Shown here: positions 56,496-64,000 of the stretch, piece after piece
How positions within the stretch are numbered: position 1 is the first letter of the stretch
Layout: the number at the start of each line of letters is the position of its first letter
NCBI GenBank assembly: GCA_910575275.1
Contig: CAJTEE010000001.1
Location: 434,001-498,000, forward strand
Direction: 5' to 3'
DNA length: 64,000 nucleotides
Source of the DNA: Lachnospiraceae bacterium
Lineage (GTDB): Bacteria; Bacillota; Clostridia; Lachnospirales; Lachnospiraceae
Translations under genes and position numbers: made by a program
The notes under the pieces: generated by a model
What the model saw: only the letters and a program-made list of their open reading frames with translations
Databases searched by the model: none
Told to the model about the DNA's origin: nothing

Positions 56496-57881
56496 TCATT
56501 TTCCGTCATCACATAAAAGTTCTTCCCGATAAAGCTTTAAAACCGTTTCCATCGCCTCCGCTCCCGGTGCGCCGACAGTCGTACGCTTTTCCACGCACGT
56601 CTTCAGTGAGATCGCCTCATAAATATCCGGCTCAAACACCAGACTCACCGCCCGGAACTCCTCAAGTGTCAGATCATCGAGCGCCCGGCCGCTCTCCACG
56701 CAGATCAGGACAAGCCGACCGACGATCTCATGCGCGTCACGGAACGCAACGCCGTGATTGACCAGATAATCCGCGGCATCCGTAGCGTTTGTGAACCCCT
56801 TCTTTGCACTCTCCTCCATCACTTCTTTCCGGAATGTCATCGAAGCCAGCATGCCCGTAAACAGCATAAGCGAGCCCTTCACGGTGTCGATCGCATCAAA
56901 CGTAAGCTCCTTGTCCTCCTGCAGGTCCTTATCGTAGGCCAGAGGAATCCCCTTCATAACCGTCAAAATGGACAGCAACGCCCCATAGACCCGCCCTGTC
57001 TTTCCACGGATCAGCTCGGCAATATCTGGGTTTTTTTTCTGCGGCATGATGCTGCTGCCCGTGCTGTAGGAATCATCCAACTCCACAAACCGGTATTCAT
57101 TGCTGTTCCAGATTATGATCTCCTCGCAAAAACGGCTCAAATGCATGGCAATCGTGGAGAGCGCTGCCAGAAACTCGATCAGATAATCCCGGTCCGAGAC
57201 CGCATCCATGCTGTTAAGCGCCGGCCCGTCAAAACCCAAAAGCCCGGCCGTATACGCCCTGTCAAGCGGATACGTGGTCCCAGCCAGCGCACCTGAGCCG
57301 AGCGGACACACGTTCATACGCCGGCGGATGTCGAACAGCCTCCCTCTGTCTCTGCGGAACATCTCATAGTACGCGCCGAGATGATGGGCAAGCGTTACCG
57401 GCTGCGCCTTCTGCAGATGTGTAAAGCCCGGCATGTACGTGTGCAGATGCCTCTCCATCTGCGCGAGCAGCTCCTTCAAAAGTTCCTTTAAAAGCCCGTC
57501 TAACTCGTCCAGCTCATCGCGCACAAAAAGCCGCATATCGAGTGCCACCTGATCGTTGCGGCTGCGGCCCGTGTGAAGGCGTTTGCCTGCCTCTCCGACC
57601 CGCTCCGTCAGCACGCCTTCCACAAAGGAATGGATGTCCTCATACTCCGGAGAAAAGGAAAGCCGGCCCGCATCCAGATCCTCGCGGATGCCTGTAAGCC
57701 CTTCGATGATCCGTTCCTTATCCTCCTCGGACAGAATCCCCTGCCTTGCAAGCATCGTCACATGAGCGATGCTTCCCGCAATGTCCTGCCGGTAAAATTT
57801 CCGGTCAAACGACAGCGATTCGTTGAAATTATGCACAAGCTGATTTAACTCTTTCGTAAATCTTCCGCCCCAAAGCTTCAT
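56496..57881 (-). CDS. argH: Argininosuccinate lyase
   Basis: ArgH splits argininosuccinate to arginine and fumarate. The 461-residue protein from ATG 57881 starts MKLWGGRFTKELNQLVHNFN. It has HTGRSRNDQVALDMRLF (catalytic His), THLQKAQPVTLAHHLGAYYE and the fumarase/lyase signature GSSIMPQKKNPD. GGAGGGAG precedes the ATG, which overlaps the yfhO stop (ATGA); a long in-frame extension to 58034 lies inside yfhO and is rejected. The gene is coupled to membrane-glycosylation genes rather than to argG. Confidence 0.97.
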   Translation of the reverse strand: MKLWGGRFTKELNQLVHNFNESLSFDRKFYRQDIAGSIAHVTMLARQGILSEEDKERIIEGLTGIREDLDAGRLSFSPEYEDIHSFVEGVLTERVGEAGKRLHTGRSRNDQVALDMRLFVRDELDELDGLLKELLKELLAQMERHLHTYMPGFTHLQKAQPVTLAHHLGAYYEMFRRDRGRLFDIRRRMNVCPLGSGALAGTTYPLDRAYTAGLLGFDGPALNSMDAVSDRDYLIEFLAALSTIAMHLSRFCEEIIIWNSNEYRFVELDDSYSTGSSIMPQKKNPDIAELIRGKTGRVYGALLSILTVMKGIPLAYDKDLQEDKELTFDAIDTVKGSLMLFTGMLASMTFRKEVMEESAKKGFTNATDAADYLVNHGVAFRDAHEIVGRLVLICVESGRALDDLTLEEFRAVSLVFEPDIYEAISLKTCVEKRTTVGAPGAEAMETVLKLYREELLCDDGK

Positions 57882-60418
57882 ACTGTGTCTTCTCCCTCCG
57901 TTATTTCCTGTGTATTTCTTTCCTCCAGGCGTTTTTTGTATTTCCAAAGCTCCTGCCGCTTCTCCCATTTTCTCCCAAACAGCCACAGTGCCGCCAGCAC
58001 AAGGACAGAGCACGCTGTCAGGCAGAGTCCCCATGAAAGTCCCTGCGGAAAATAGGAAAGCGTCACCGTATGCGGGCCCTCGGCAAGCTCCACAGATAAA
58101 AACGCGTCAAACAGCTTCTTTGTCTCTACCGGCTCCCCGTCGATGCGCACGGTCCAGCCCATATCATACGGGATCGACAAAAACAGCCTCCCAGCTTCTT
58201 TCACCTCGATCTGCCCCTCCAGCCTCGTGTCCTTCCAGCTTGTGAGCACAAGCGGTGACTGGCCAAACGCTTCGTAAAACGAAACCAGCCCCAGCTCCGA
58301 AAACCGGTAGGCGACGGCATTCAGCGTCTCCCCGGATTCTTCTGCGGTCAGAAGGATCTCATTTCCCTCTGCGATCGTCCCCAACTCCAGAAGGAATCCC
58401 CGATCCACATTGTTAAATGTCTTCGCCCCCGTGGGCAGGGACGCCTTGACCGTCTTCGCCCGCTTATTTAAGACATACACGTAGTATTCCCCGGTCTGAT
58501 CCGTCGTAAAGCGGAATGTATTCCCGGAGGTCTCTCCGCTTGCGGGAATCAGCACATCCTCCGCCCCTGCGATCAGGCAGAGATCATTTTGTACCTCAGC
58601 CGGATTGTCCATTTCATACTGCCAGCTTTCTTCAAGCGCCTCCGGCACGACAAAGCCTAACGGCAGTGTGTACAGATTCTGGTAAAGGTACGTACTTCCG
58701 CTCTCCCGCAGGTACATCGTAAGTTCCGTATTCGGGCCTGTATCCGTATAGAGCGCATATTTGACCGCGAGCAGGCTGTCCACGAGCGGCGTGCTTCCTG
58801 TAATGCTGTATGCGTTTGTGGATGCCTCACACCCCATGCGCTTAAAAAATTTCGTCAGATCGGCATTTGCCGTCGAGGAGAACAGGGAAACGGACGGAAA
58901 ATTCATCCAGGCCCCGTCGTTTTTCGTTTTCCTCGTCTTTTTCTCGACCCGATAAAATTCCCCTGCCGGCTCAAGCGTCTCCATGAGCAGACGCACATCA
59001 GCATTGTCCTTTGTGTACGCCTCCCGGCTCGTGGTCGTCACGCTCGTGACCGTCGTATTGACCGCCGCCTCGATTGCCACCAGAGACAGGGCAAGAAAAG
59101 CGGCGGCGGTCTGCTTTCTCCTCTTATAGAGGTAGATCACTCCCGCATACGCGGACAAAAACACGATCGCCACATAATAAACCGAAAAATGGAAGTGCTC
59201 CTGCTCCACAAGCTTCTCGGCCAATATCACAAAGCCCACACCGCCCCATAAGGCAAACGCCACGTACTTTTTCGGTGTATACCGCAGATATTGAAAGGCC
59301 CTGAAGCACATATAGAGCATCAGAAAAATATAGATGAAAGACTGACGGCAGGGCAGACTGTTCGGGTAATGAAAGCCGTGCCAGATAAAATTCAGCGCGT
59401 TGATCGAAAAGCTCGCATAGAAAATCAAAAGTAAGCCGCAGTAAGCCGCCTTCTCCCGAACCGGAATCCGCCTGCAGGCCAGATACAGCGGGAAAAATAA
59501 GAACACTGCCACGCCGCAGTAAAGATTCGGCCAGTGGTCCAGGCCGATCTCCGTCTCCACGTTGCCGATATGGCGTGCGATCATGTCAAAAATCGAAAAA
59601 TAGGAGGTCAGGCTTTTGGGAAACGAAACATCCCCGGAGGCCGTGGACGCAAGCGCATACACCTCCGGCAAAAGAACAGCCGCAGCCAGCCCTCCGGCAA
59701 GCAGGGAATACAGGCCGAAGCGAAACGCCGCCTCAAGATAGAAGCCCGGCTTCTTCGGCCGCTCCATGAGCAGAAGCGCCGCAAAATACAGCACCATAAA
59801 CAGGCAGGTCATGATGGAGATATAATAATTCGAAAGGATCGAAAGCCCTAACGTCACGCAATAGAGGAATCCGCGCTTTTTCTTTACCAGCCGCTCAAGC
59901 CCCAGGACAATAAGCGGAAGCAAAAGGATACAGTCCAGCCACATGATATTCCAGCTATAAGCCGCCATGTACCCGGACAGCGCATAAAAGATTCCAAAGA
60001 AACCGATGCCGATCGTATGGACCCGCAGCTTCTGTTTTAAATAGAAGGCAAAGCTCAAACCGGATAGGCCGATTTTTAAAACGACCATGCCCGTCATAAA
60101 TTCGATGATAAACGCCTTCGGACAGAGGATGATCAGCCAATTTAAGGGGCTGGCCAGATAATAGGCGTAAAGCGCAGCGAAGTTCACTCCAAGACCCACA
60201 TCCCAGCTATACAAAAGGCTCCCGCCAGTACGCAGCTTATGCTGGAACTCCGAAAAAAACGGCGCATATTGATGGTACATATCCGTGCGCAGGAAGCTCT
60301 CATTACCAAACGGGAAAATCCCCCGCTGAATAAAAATAATCATCATGATGACGACCGGGACAAAAAATGCCGTCAGCAGGCCGTCATACGGACGGGTCAA
60401 AGCTGCCCTTTTCCTCAT
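57878..60418 (-). CDS. yfhO: YfhO-family multi-spanning membrane protein (GT-C-like)
   Basis: YfhO proteins are large polytopic enzymes; characterised members glycosylate lipoteichoic acid in Gram-positive bacteria. The 846-residue product starts with TM1, then GNESFLRTDMYHQYAPFF with the acidic GT-C-type motif, and GGSLLYSWDVGLGVNFAALY. About twelve membrane helices are followed by an extracytoplasmic domain (about 480-800) and one last helix (WGLCLTACSVLVLAALWLF). It is preceded by gtrA (16 bp) and coupled to argH. GtrA plus YfhO fits flippase-plus-glycosyltransferase modification of a cell-surface polymer. Confidence 0.92.
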   Translation of the reverse strand: MRKRAALTRPYDGLLTAFFVPVVIMMIIFIQRGIFPFGNESFLRTDMYHQYAPFFSEFQHKLRTGGSLLYSWDVGLGVNFAALYAYYLASPLNWLIILCPKAFIIEFMTGMVVLKIGLSGLSFAFYLKQKLRVHTIGIGFFGIFYALSGYMAAYSWNIMWLDCILLLPLIVLGLERLVKKKRGFLYCVTLGLSILSNYYISIMTCLFMVLYFAALLLMERPKKPGFYLEAAFRFGLYSLLAGGLAAAVLLPEVYALASTASGDVSFPKSLTSYFSIFDMIARHIGNVETEIGLDHWPNLYCGVAVFLFFPLYLACRRIPVREKAAYCGLLLIFYASFSINALNFIWHGFHYPNSLPCRQSFIYIFLMLYMCFRAFQYLRYTPKKYVAFALWGGVGFVILAEKLVEQEHFHFSVYYVAIVFLSAYAGVIYLYKRRKQTAAAFLALSLVAIEAAVNTTVTSVTTTSREAYTKDNADVRLLMETLEPAGEFYRVEKKTRKTKNDGAWMNFPSVSLFSSTANADLTKFFKRMGCEASTNAYSITGSTPLVDSLLAVKYALYTDTGPNTELTMYLRESGSTYLYQNLYTLPLGFVVPEALEESWQYEMDNPAEVQNDLCLIAGAEDVLIPASGETSGNTFRFTTDQTGEYYVYVLNKRAKTVKASLPTGAKTFNNVDRGFLLELGTIAEGNEILLTAEESGETLNAVAYRFSELGLVSFYEAFGQSPLVLTSWKDTRLEGQIEVKEAGRLFLSIPYDMGWTVRIDGEPVETKKLFDAFLSVELAEGPHTVTLSYFPQGLSWGLCLTACSVLVLAALWLFGRKWEKRQELWKYKKRLEERNTQEITEGEDTV

Positions 60419-60434
60419 GCCAAAACTTGCTCCT

Positions 60435-60842
60435 TTATTTCTCCTTTTTTTTCGTAAAGATCAGAATCTTACTGAACACATAATTCAGGACAATCACAAC
60501 CGCGGACACAACCAGCTTGCAGATAAAGAATTCCATCTTCATCATATCAACCATGACAAAAATCGCAGCCAGATTAAACAAAAATGTCACAATCCTGCAG
60601 ACGATAAAGGAGACGAATTCCCGCCAGACCTCCTTTGGAACCAGCGTATGGCTCTCAAACACCCACCATTTATTTGTCACAAACGCAAACAGAACCGCCG
60701 CCACCCAGGCGATGGTCTGTGCCTGGACCGACGGCATGTGCGCCAGATAAAACAGTGCATTGGATAGGATATAGTCGATCACCGTCGTCAGGACGCCAAA
60801 AATCAAGTATGCGATCCCTTCTCTGAGCTTTTCCCTGGACAT
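60435..60842 (-). CDS. GtrA-family membrane protein (lipid-linked sugar flippase type)
   Basis: The product (135 residues from ATG 60842) has four membrane segments and the family start REGIAYLIFGVLTTVIDYIL plus AFVTNKWWVFES and a C-terminal NYVFSKILIF. GtrA proteins are thought to flip undecaprenyl-phosphate sugars. An ATG at 60869 would start right at the predicted transcription start and so lack a leader; the chosen start has GAAGGGA upstream. It is the first gene of gtrA-yfhO-argH and probably supplies lipid-linked sugar to YfhO. Confidence 0.9.
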   Translation of the reverse strand: MSREKLREGIAYLIFGVLTTVIDYILSNALFYLAHMPSVQAQTIAWVAAVLFAFVTNKWWVFESHTLVPKEVWREFVSFIVCRIVTFLFNLAAIFVMVDMMKMEFFICKLVVSAVVIVLNYVFSKILIFTKKKEK

Positions 60843-60876
60843 TATTTTCTTTCCCTTCTTTTGCAGCATATGCCCT

Positions 60877-60905
60877 ATTGTAGTATAACGCGGTAAAAAA
60901 GTAAA
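60877..60905 (-). promoter_or_regulatory. Promoter of gtrA-yfhO-argH
   Basis: Minus strand: -35 TTTACT (60900-60905), 17-bp spacer, -10 TACAAT (60877-60882). The -35 and spacer overlap the T-tract of the upstream aminotransferase terminator. Confidence 0.65.
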
Positions 60906-60941
60906 GGGACTGGCTGCTATTTTTCCGGCAGCCGTCCCTTA
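60893..60941 (-). terminator. Rho-independent terminator of the aminotransferase gene
   Basis: On the minus strand AAGGGACgGCTGCC pairs with GGCAGC-like right arm CAGCCaGTCCCTT around a loop, followed by TACTTTTTT. Confidence 0.82.
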
Positions 60942-60984
60942 CATTTTTTTAACGATTTTCTTTCTGAACGTTCGATACAGTCTG

Positions 60985-62265
60985 TTATGCCTCCAGAAGC
61001 TTCTCCGCGCTTACAAGCTTTACGCATACACAGAAGATCTCCGCCGCCAGCTTTAACTCCTCCAGGCTCGGGAAGGAGGGGGCAATACGGATATTGCTGT
61101 CCTTCGGGTCCTTGCCGTAAGGATAAGTCGCGCCTGCGCCCGTCATAACGACGCCTGCATCCTTACACCTGGCAACAATCGCCTTCGCGCAGCCCTCCAT
61201 CGCATCAAAGGATACGAAGTAGCCGCCGGCCGGCTTCGTCCAGGTTCCGATCCCCAGGCCGTCTAGCTCTCTCGTGAGAATCTCGTCCACAGCCTCAAAG
61301 CGCGGACGCAGGATCGCGGCATGCTTTGCCATATGGGCTCTTAAGCCCGCTCCATCCTTGAAGAAGCGCACATGGCGGAGCTGGTTGATCTTGTCATGGC
61401 TGATGAGCTGGTTGTTCATCTGCTTTTTGATGTCCTCGATGTTGGCCTTGGAGGTAGCGATTGCAGAGATACCGGCGCCTGGGAATGTAACCTTGGCCGT
61501 GGAGCCAAATTTATAAACCATATCTGGGTTTCCTGCCTTCTCACACTCGCTTAAGATCTCCAGCAAATGCGCCGGCTTCTCCGGATTCAGGTGATGGACA
61601 CAGTATGCGTTATCCCAGTAAATACGGAAGTCCTTGGCCGCCGGCTTTAAATTGGCAAAGCGCTTTACGACCTCGTCGGAGTAGGACTGGCCCGACGGGT
61701 TGGAGTACTGCGGCACACACCAGATCCCTTTAACCGCTTCATCGTTATTGACATATTTCTCTACAAGATCCATATCCGGGCCGTCGTCATGCATCGGGAT
61801 ATTGATCATTTCGATACCGAAATACTCGGTAATCGCGAAATGACGGTCATAGCCCGGCACCGGGCAGAGGAATTTCACCTTGTCCAGCTTGCACCACGGT
61901 GTGCTTCCCATTACACCATGGCTGTAGGAGCGGGATACGGTATCGTACATCAACGTTAAACTGGCGCTGCCGTACATGATCACGTTATCGGCCGGGGCAT
62001 CCATCATATCGCCCATTAACACCTTCGCCTCATGGATACCGGTCAGCACGCCGTAGTTACGGACATCGCCCTCCTCTACCATAAAATCACTCTTGCTGTT
62101 TAATACATCGAGCATCGGCAGTGTGAGGTCAAGCTGCTCCGGGCTTGGTTTTCCACGCGCCATATTAAGCTTTAAATTCTTTCCCTGATACTCCTTGTAG
62201 ACAGCCGCAAGCTGCTCCTTCTGCGAAGCAAGTTCTTCCTTTGACATTTCACGAAATGCTTTCAT
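60985..62265 (-). CDS. Aspartate aminotransferase, subgroup Ic (MocR-type aminotransferase)
   Basis: PLP enzymes of this subgroup transfer the amino group between aspartate and 2-oxoglutarate. From ATG 62265 the protein has about 426 residues and the signature NMARGKPSPEQLDLTLPM, the PLP-Asn region in GIWCVPQYSNPSGQSYSD, the Tyr/Asp pair in FRIYWDNAYCVHHLNPE and the PLP-lysine in KFGSTAKVTFPGAGIS. It lacks a GntR DNA-binding domain. AGGAGG lies 9 nt before ATG 62265; an ATG three codons upstream touches that site and is rejected. Single gene with its own promoter and terminator. Confidence 0.9.
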   Translation of the reverse strand: MKAFREMSKEELASQKEQLAAVYKEYQGKNLKLNMARGKPSPEQLDLTLPMLDVLNSKSDFMVEEGDVRNYGVLTGIHEAKVLMGDMMDAPADNVIMYGSASLTLMYDTVSRSYSHGVMGSTPWCKLDKVKFLCPVPGYDRHFAITEYFGIEMINIPMHDDGPDMDLVEKYVNNDEAVKGIWCVPQYSNPSGQSYSDEVVKRFANLKPAAKDFRIYWDNAYCVHHLNPEKPAHLLEILSECEKAGNPDMVYKFGSTAKVTFPGAGISAIATSKANIEDIKKQMNNQLISHDKINQLRHVRFFKDGAGLRAHMAKHAAILRPRFEAVDEILTRELDGLGIGTWTKPAGGYFVSFDAMEGCAKAIVARCKDAGVVMTGAGATYPYGKDPKDSNIRIAPSFPSLEELKLAAEIFCVCVKLVSAEKLLEA

Positions 62266-62334
62266 GTCTGCCATCCTCCTTGACTTTTTATTTTTTTAGT
62301 CCGCAGCCCCACCGGGCCTGGTTCCTGTAGCTTT

Positions 62335-62363
62335 ATTATAATCGAAGCTTTGATTTCTTACAA
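62335..62363 (-). promoter_or_regulatory. Promoter of the aminotransferase gene
   Basis: Minus strand: -35 TTGTAA (62358-62363), 17-bp spacer, consensus -10 TATAAT (62335-62340). Confidence 0.75.
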
Positions 62364-62417
62364 TCCTATTTTTAGGGATTTCCTCTTAATTTTCTTAAGT
62401 AAGCCACACGAACTTTT

Positions 62418-62846
62418 TTACGGATCGTCATATTCCCTGCTTTTCTTTTCCGCAAAATATTTGGCCAGCTTTCCGCTGATATAGTAAATAAAGGAAAAGG
62501 CCGCCAAAAACGTCATAATATACTCAAACGACCAAAGGCCGAATCCACCGCCCTTGGCAATCATGGCCGCCAAAAACCCTAAAAGGCCCGCGGCGGCCGC
62601 TATAACCGCTTTCCGCCTCCTGCGGCTGGCCGGCACCGCCGCCTCCGGATCCAACCCCAGCATATACTGCCGCACCGCCAGATAAACCGGCGCACCGACT
62701 AAAATCCCCATCTCCGTCAGGCAGTCCCCAAACGCCTTCCCCAAAAAGAAAAACTTGATTAACAACATCGCCGCCGCAAAAACCACGAAGATACTCGTAA
62801 GCTCAGAATAAATCCTTTGATATTCCCTCATAACTCTCTCGTCCAT
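62418..62846 (-). CDS. Small four-helix membrane protein (DUF6773-like), partner of an XRE regulator
   Basis: The product (142 residues from ATG 62846) has a short charged N-terminus, MDERVMREYQRIYSELTSIF, and four membrane helices ending in a basic/acidic tail (KLAKYFAEKKSREYDDP). GGGAGGAGG lies upstream inside the XRE gene, and the two genes overlap by 19 bp. Such XRE-plus-membrane-protein pairs are frequent in Clostridia; the membrane protein is of unknown function. The family name is by resemblance. Confidence 0.75.
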   Translation of the reverse strand: MDERVMREYQRIYSELTSIFVVFAAAMLLIKFFFLGKAFGDCLTEMGILVGAPVYLAVRQYMLGLDPEAAVPASRRRRKAVIAAAAGLLGFLAAMIAKGGGFGLWSFEYIMTFLAAFSFIYYISGKLAKYFAEKKSREYDDP

Positions 62847-63058
62847 CCGTCTTCCTCCTCCCAAAATAATTCATCCAATGTCTTGTCAAGCGCCTTACAG
62901 ATCCGAATACAGAGCTTCAACGTCGGATTATAATCTCCGGCCTCGATCATACCGACCGTCTGCCTCGTCGCCCCCACCACAGCCGCAAGATCCCCCTGCG
63001 ACATATCCTTCGCCGCCCGCGCCGCCTTCATCCTCAGATTCTTCATTCGCGCATCCAC
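62828..63058 (-). CDS. XRE-family helix-turn-helix regulator (YgzD-like)
   Basis: The small protein has the helix-turn-helix MSQGDLAAVVGATRQTVGMI, followed by YNPTLKLCIRICKALDKTLD and the C-terminal ELFW typical of the YgzD/YozG group. The longest frame starts at GTG 63058; ATG 63046 (MKNLRMKAARAAKD) matches family starts better but sits 14 nt from the AGGAGG. It overlaps the membrane-protein gene and probably represses the shared promoter at 63085-63113. Confidence 0.88.
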   Translation of the reverse strand: MDARMKNLRMKAARAAKDMSQGDLAAVVGATRQTVGMIEAGDYNPTLKLCIRICKALDKTLDELFWEEEDGWTREL

Positions 63059-63084
63059 TGCCTCCTTTTCCCTTTCATACCCCC

Positions 63085-63113
63085 ACTATATCATATACAT
63101 TTCATAAAGTCAA
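63085..63113 (-). promoter_or_regulatory. Promoter of the XRE/membrane-protein pair
   Basis: Minus strand: -35 TTGACT (63108-63113), 17-bp spacer, -10 TATAGT (63085-63090). It lies 34 bp after the stop of the truncated toxin gene. Confidence 0.8.
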
Positions 63114-63146
63114 CTATATTTTACATTTTGCAAAATTTAACAACAT

Positions 63147-63260
63147 TTAGGCAAATGTAACATAATAATCTTTTTCAATGATTCCGGGAGGTATATGCAG
63201 TTCGTTAGAAGCAGCAACGATAAACTCGCTAAATGCTTCGTGGTCATGGTGTAAATTCAT
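63147..63260 (-). pseudogene. AbiEii-type nucleotidyltransferase toxin, truncated to 37 codons
   Basis: ATG 63260 overlaps the end of the antitoxin gene, as in intact AbiEi-AbiEii pairs. The frame reads MNLHHDHEAFSEFIVAASNE, then LHIPPGIIEKDYYVTFA and TAA at 63147. IEKDYYVT is the conserved start of AbiEii nucleotidyltransferases, before the catalytic GSD-type motif, which is entirely missing. The rest of the gene has been deleted and the promoter of the next operon follows at once. Confidence 0.7.
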
Positions 63261-63897
63261 AAATAATTCCCCATTCAATCAATTTTTTTGCGGTAGACCC
63301 CGAAATGCCGGACAGCACACTGAAAAGAAGCTCCTTACTGTAATTTTGCTGCTTTGCATAGTTTTTAAGAAGAATCCCAATGTCAGGAGCAGAAAGCTCG
63401 GAATATTTTTCTGCCTGGGAAACGGCATCCAGAAACCGGAGCAGCCCGGCGTTTTCCGATGTTATAGTCGTGGCGGGCCGTTTCAGCCGAACAACCTGAG
63501 AGCCTACGGTGACGGTACGCCCCTTTGTCGATTCTTTTGATGTTATGATTTCCAGCATCGCCGGCATCTGGGTTGTCAGGCCGATTCGATTGGCAAAAGT
63601 GGCTCCGGCGAAGTATCCGTATATTTCTGTTGTACTCTGGATGTATTTGCGTATAATGACTTTCATCGGATCTAAATAACTTTTTTTCAGAAGCCGTGAC
63701 GCTTTGGGGAGATAATAAATCCCGATGTCAAAACGGGCCAGGTCGCCTGACCTCAGCATCCGTTTGAAATGCTGGCGCAGGGCATTATCATTAAGTCCAT
63801 CCAGCCGGATCTCGTTAATGAAGATCGGTTCGTTGTAACCATAGTTTTTTTCCAGATATTCCTTCAGCATACAGGCATCCACTCCCTTCACCTCCAC
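63244..63897 (-). CDS. AbiEi-like antitoxin / transcriptional regulator (DUF6088-like)
   Basis: The 217-residue protein has an N-terminal winged-helix part (FINEIRLDGLNDNALRQHFK, then RMLRSGDLARFDIGIYYLPK) and a C-terminal part with YGYFAGATFANRIGLTTQMP typical of AbiEi/DUF6088 antitoxins. In type IV systems such as AbiE this protein represses the operon and opposes a nucleotidyltransferase toxin. Here the toxin is reduced to 37 codons, so the antitoxin is an orphan. Downstream targets, if any, are unknown. Confidence 0.8.
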   Translation of the reverse strand: MEVKGVDACMLKEYLEKNYGYNEPIFINEIRLDGLNDNALRQHFKRMLRSGDLARFDIGIYYLPKASRLLKKSYLDPMKVIIRKYIQSTTEIYGYFAGATFANRIGLTTQMPAMLEIITSKESTKGRTVTVGSQVVRLKRPATTITSENAGLLRFLDAVSQAEKYSELSAPDIGILLKNYAKQQNYSKELLFSVLSGISGSTAKKLIEWGIIYEFTP

Positions 63898-63906
63898 GCT
63901 ACTATA

Positions 63907-63937
63907 TTTATACCAAAAAGGTCAATAAATATGTCAA
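63907..63937 (-). promoter_or_regulatory. Probable promoter of the AbiEi-like gene
   Basis: Minus strand: -35 TTGACA (63932-63937), 19-bp spacer, -10 TATAAA (63907-63912), close to the ATG. The spacing is longer than ideal. Confidence 0.45.
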
Positions 63938-64000
63938 GATATAGTTTGTATGTTTTTTGCAGAATTATAATTCATAAACAAGCTTTCCCCCTCCCGATGT

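Noticed and set aside
57882-58034. argH N-terminal extension of 51 residues
   Set aside because: It lies wholly inside yfhO, has no ribosome site and no homology to lyases; ATG 57881 has GGAGGGAG and the conserved MKLWGGRF start.
1-64000. CRISPR array, phage or intact transposase
   Set aside because: No regularly spaced repeats, no phage structural genes and no transposase motifs were seen on either strand.

Overview
The window looks like a chromosomal piece of a strictly anaerobic, butyrate-forming Firmicute, most likely a gut Lachnospiraceae (Clostridium cluster XIVa). The evidence is a six-gene butyrate operon in the order thl-crt-hbd-bcd-etfB-etfA, a separate butyryl-CoA:acetate CoA-transferase gene, rpoB and rpoC with long acidic tails, strong AGGAGG ribosome sites and TTGACA-17-TATAAT type promoters. 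The taxon is an inference; no 16S rRNA gene is present.

Layout. 1-10.7 kb: mostly minus-strand housekeeping genes (truA, mscL, a calcium-type P-ATPase, glyA, recJ), a lipoprotein-anchored barnase with its barstar inhibitor, a D-aminoacylase-like enzyme and a tRNA-Arg. 10.9-17.4 kb: a phosphoribosyltransferase, a decayed AAA ATPase, two M20 amidohydrolases, a Nim-like flavoprotein and a broken DMT exporter. 17.4-20.2 kb: gene graveyard A, then hairpin repeats. 20.2-33.3 kb: NlpC/P60 peptidase with bactofilin, a secreted DUF6612-like protein, a CDF transporter, rpoC, rpoB and a zinc-ribbon membrane protein. 33.4-35.7 kb: graveyard B. 35.7-40.5 kb: argG, an NhaC antiporter, a LysR regulator beside a stub gene, and ogt. 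40.5-46.7 kb: the butyrate operon. 46.8-50.1 kb: a TA-flanked MITE-like element and graveyard C. 50.2-56.5 kb: but, a GNAT acetyltransferase, and an AbgT transporter with two M20 hydrolases. 56.5-64 kb: argH-yfhO-gtrA, a type Ic aspartate aminotransferase, an XRE/membrane-protein pair, and an AbiEi-like antitoxin whose toxin partner is cut to 37 codons.

How the genes work together. Thl, Crt, Hbd, Bcd and EtfAB turn two acetyl-CoA into butyryl-CoA with flavin-based electron transfer. But then swaps the CoA onto acetate and releases butyrate. AbgT, AbgB and the M20 enzymes suggest scavenging of acylated amino acids or p-aminobenzoyl-glutamate. ArgG and ArgH make arginine but are encoded 20 kb apart.

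The most unusual feature is the set of three graveyards. They hold remains of amino-acid and organic-acid catabolism genes (YfcC carrier, diaminopropionate ammonia-lyase, 3-aminobutyryl-CoA ammonia-lyase-like hotdogs, propionate CoA-transferase, GntP permease, C26 peptidase, M20 hydrolase, two extra EtfA copies) and their regulators (SorC, GntR, MarR). Many remnants keep both ends and have lost the middle, and neighbours are fused end to end. This points to repeated local deletion of fermentation cassettes while the core butyrate route stayed intact. No CRISPR array, rRNA gene, phage or intact transposase was seen.
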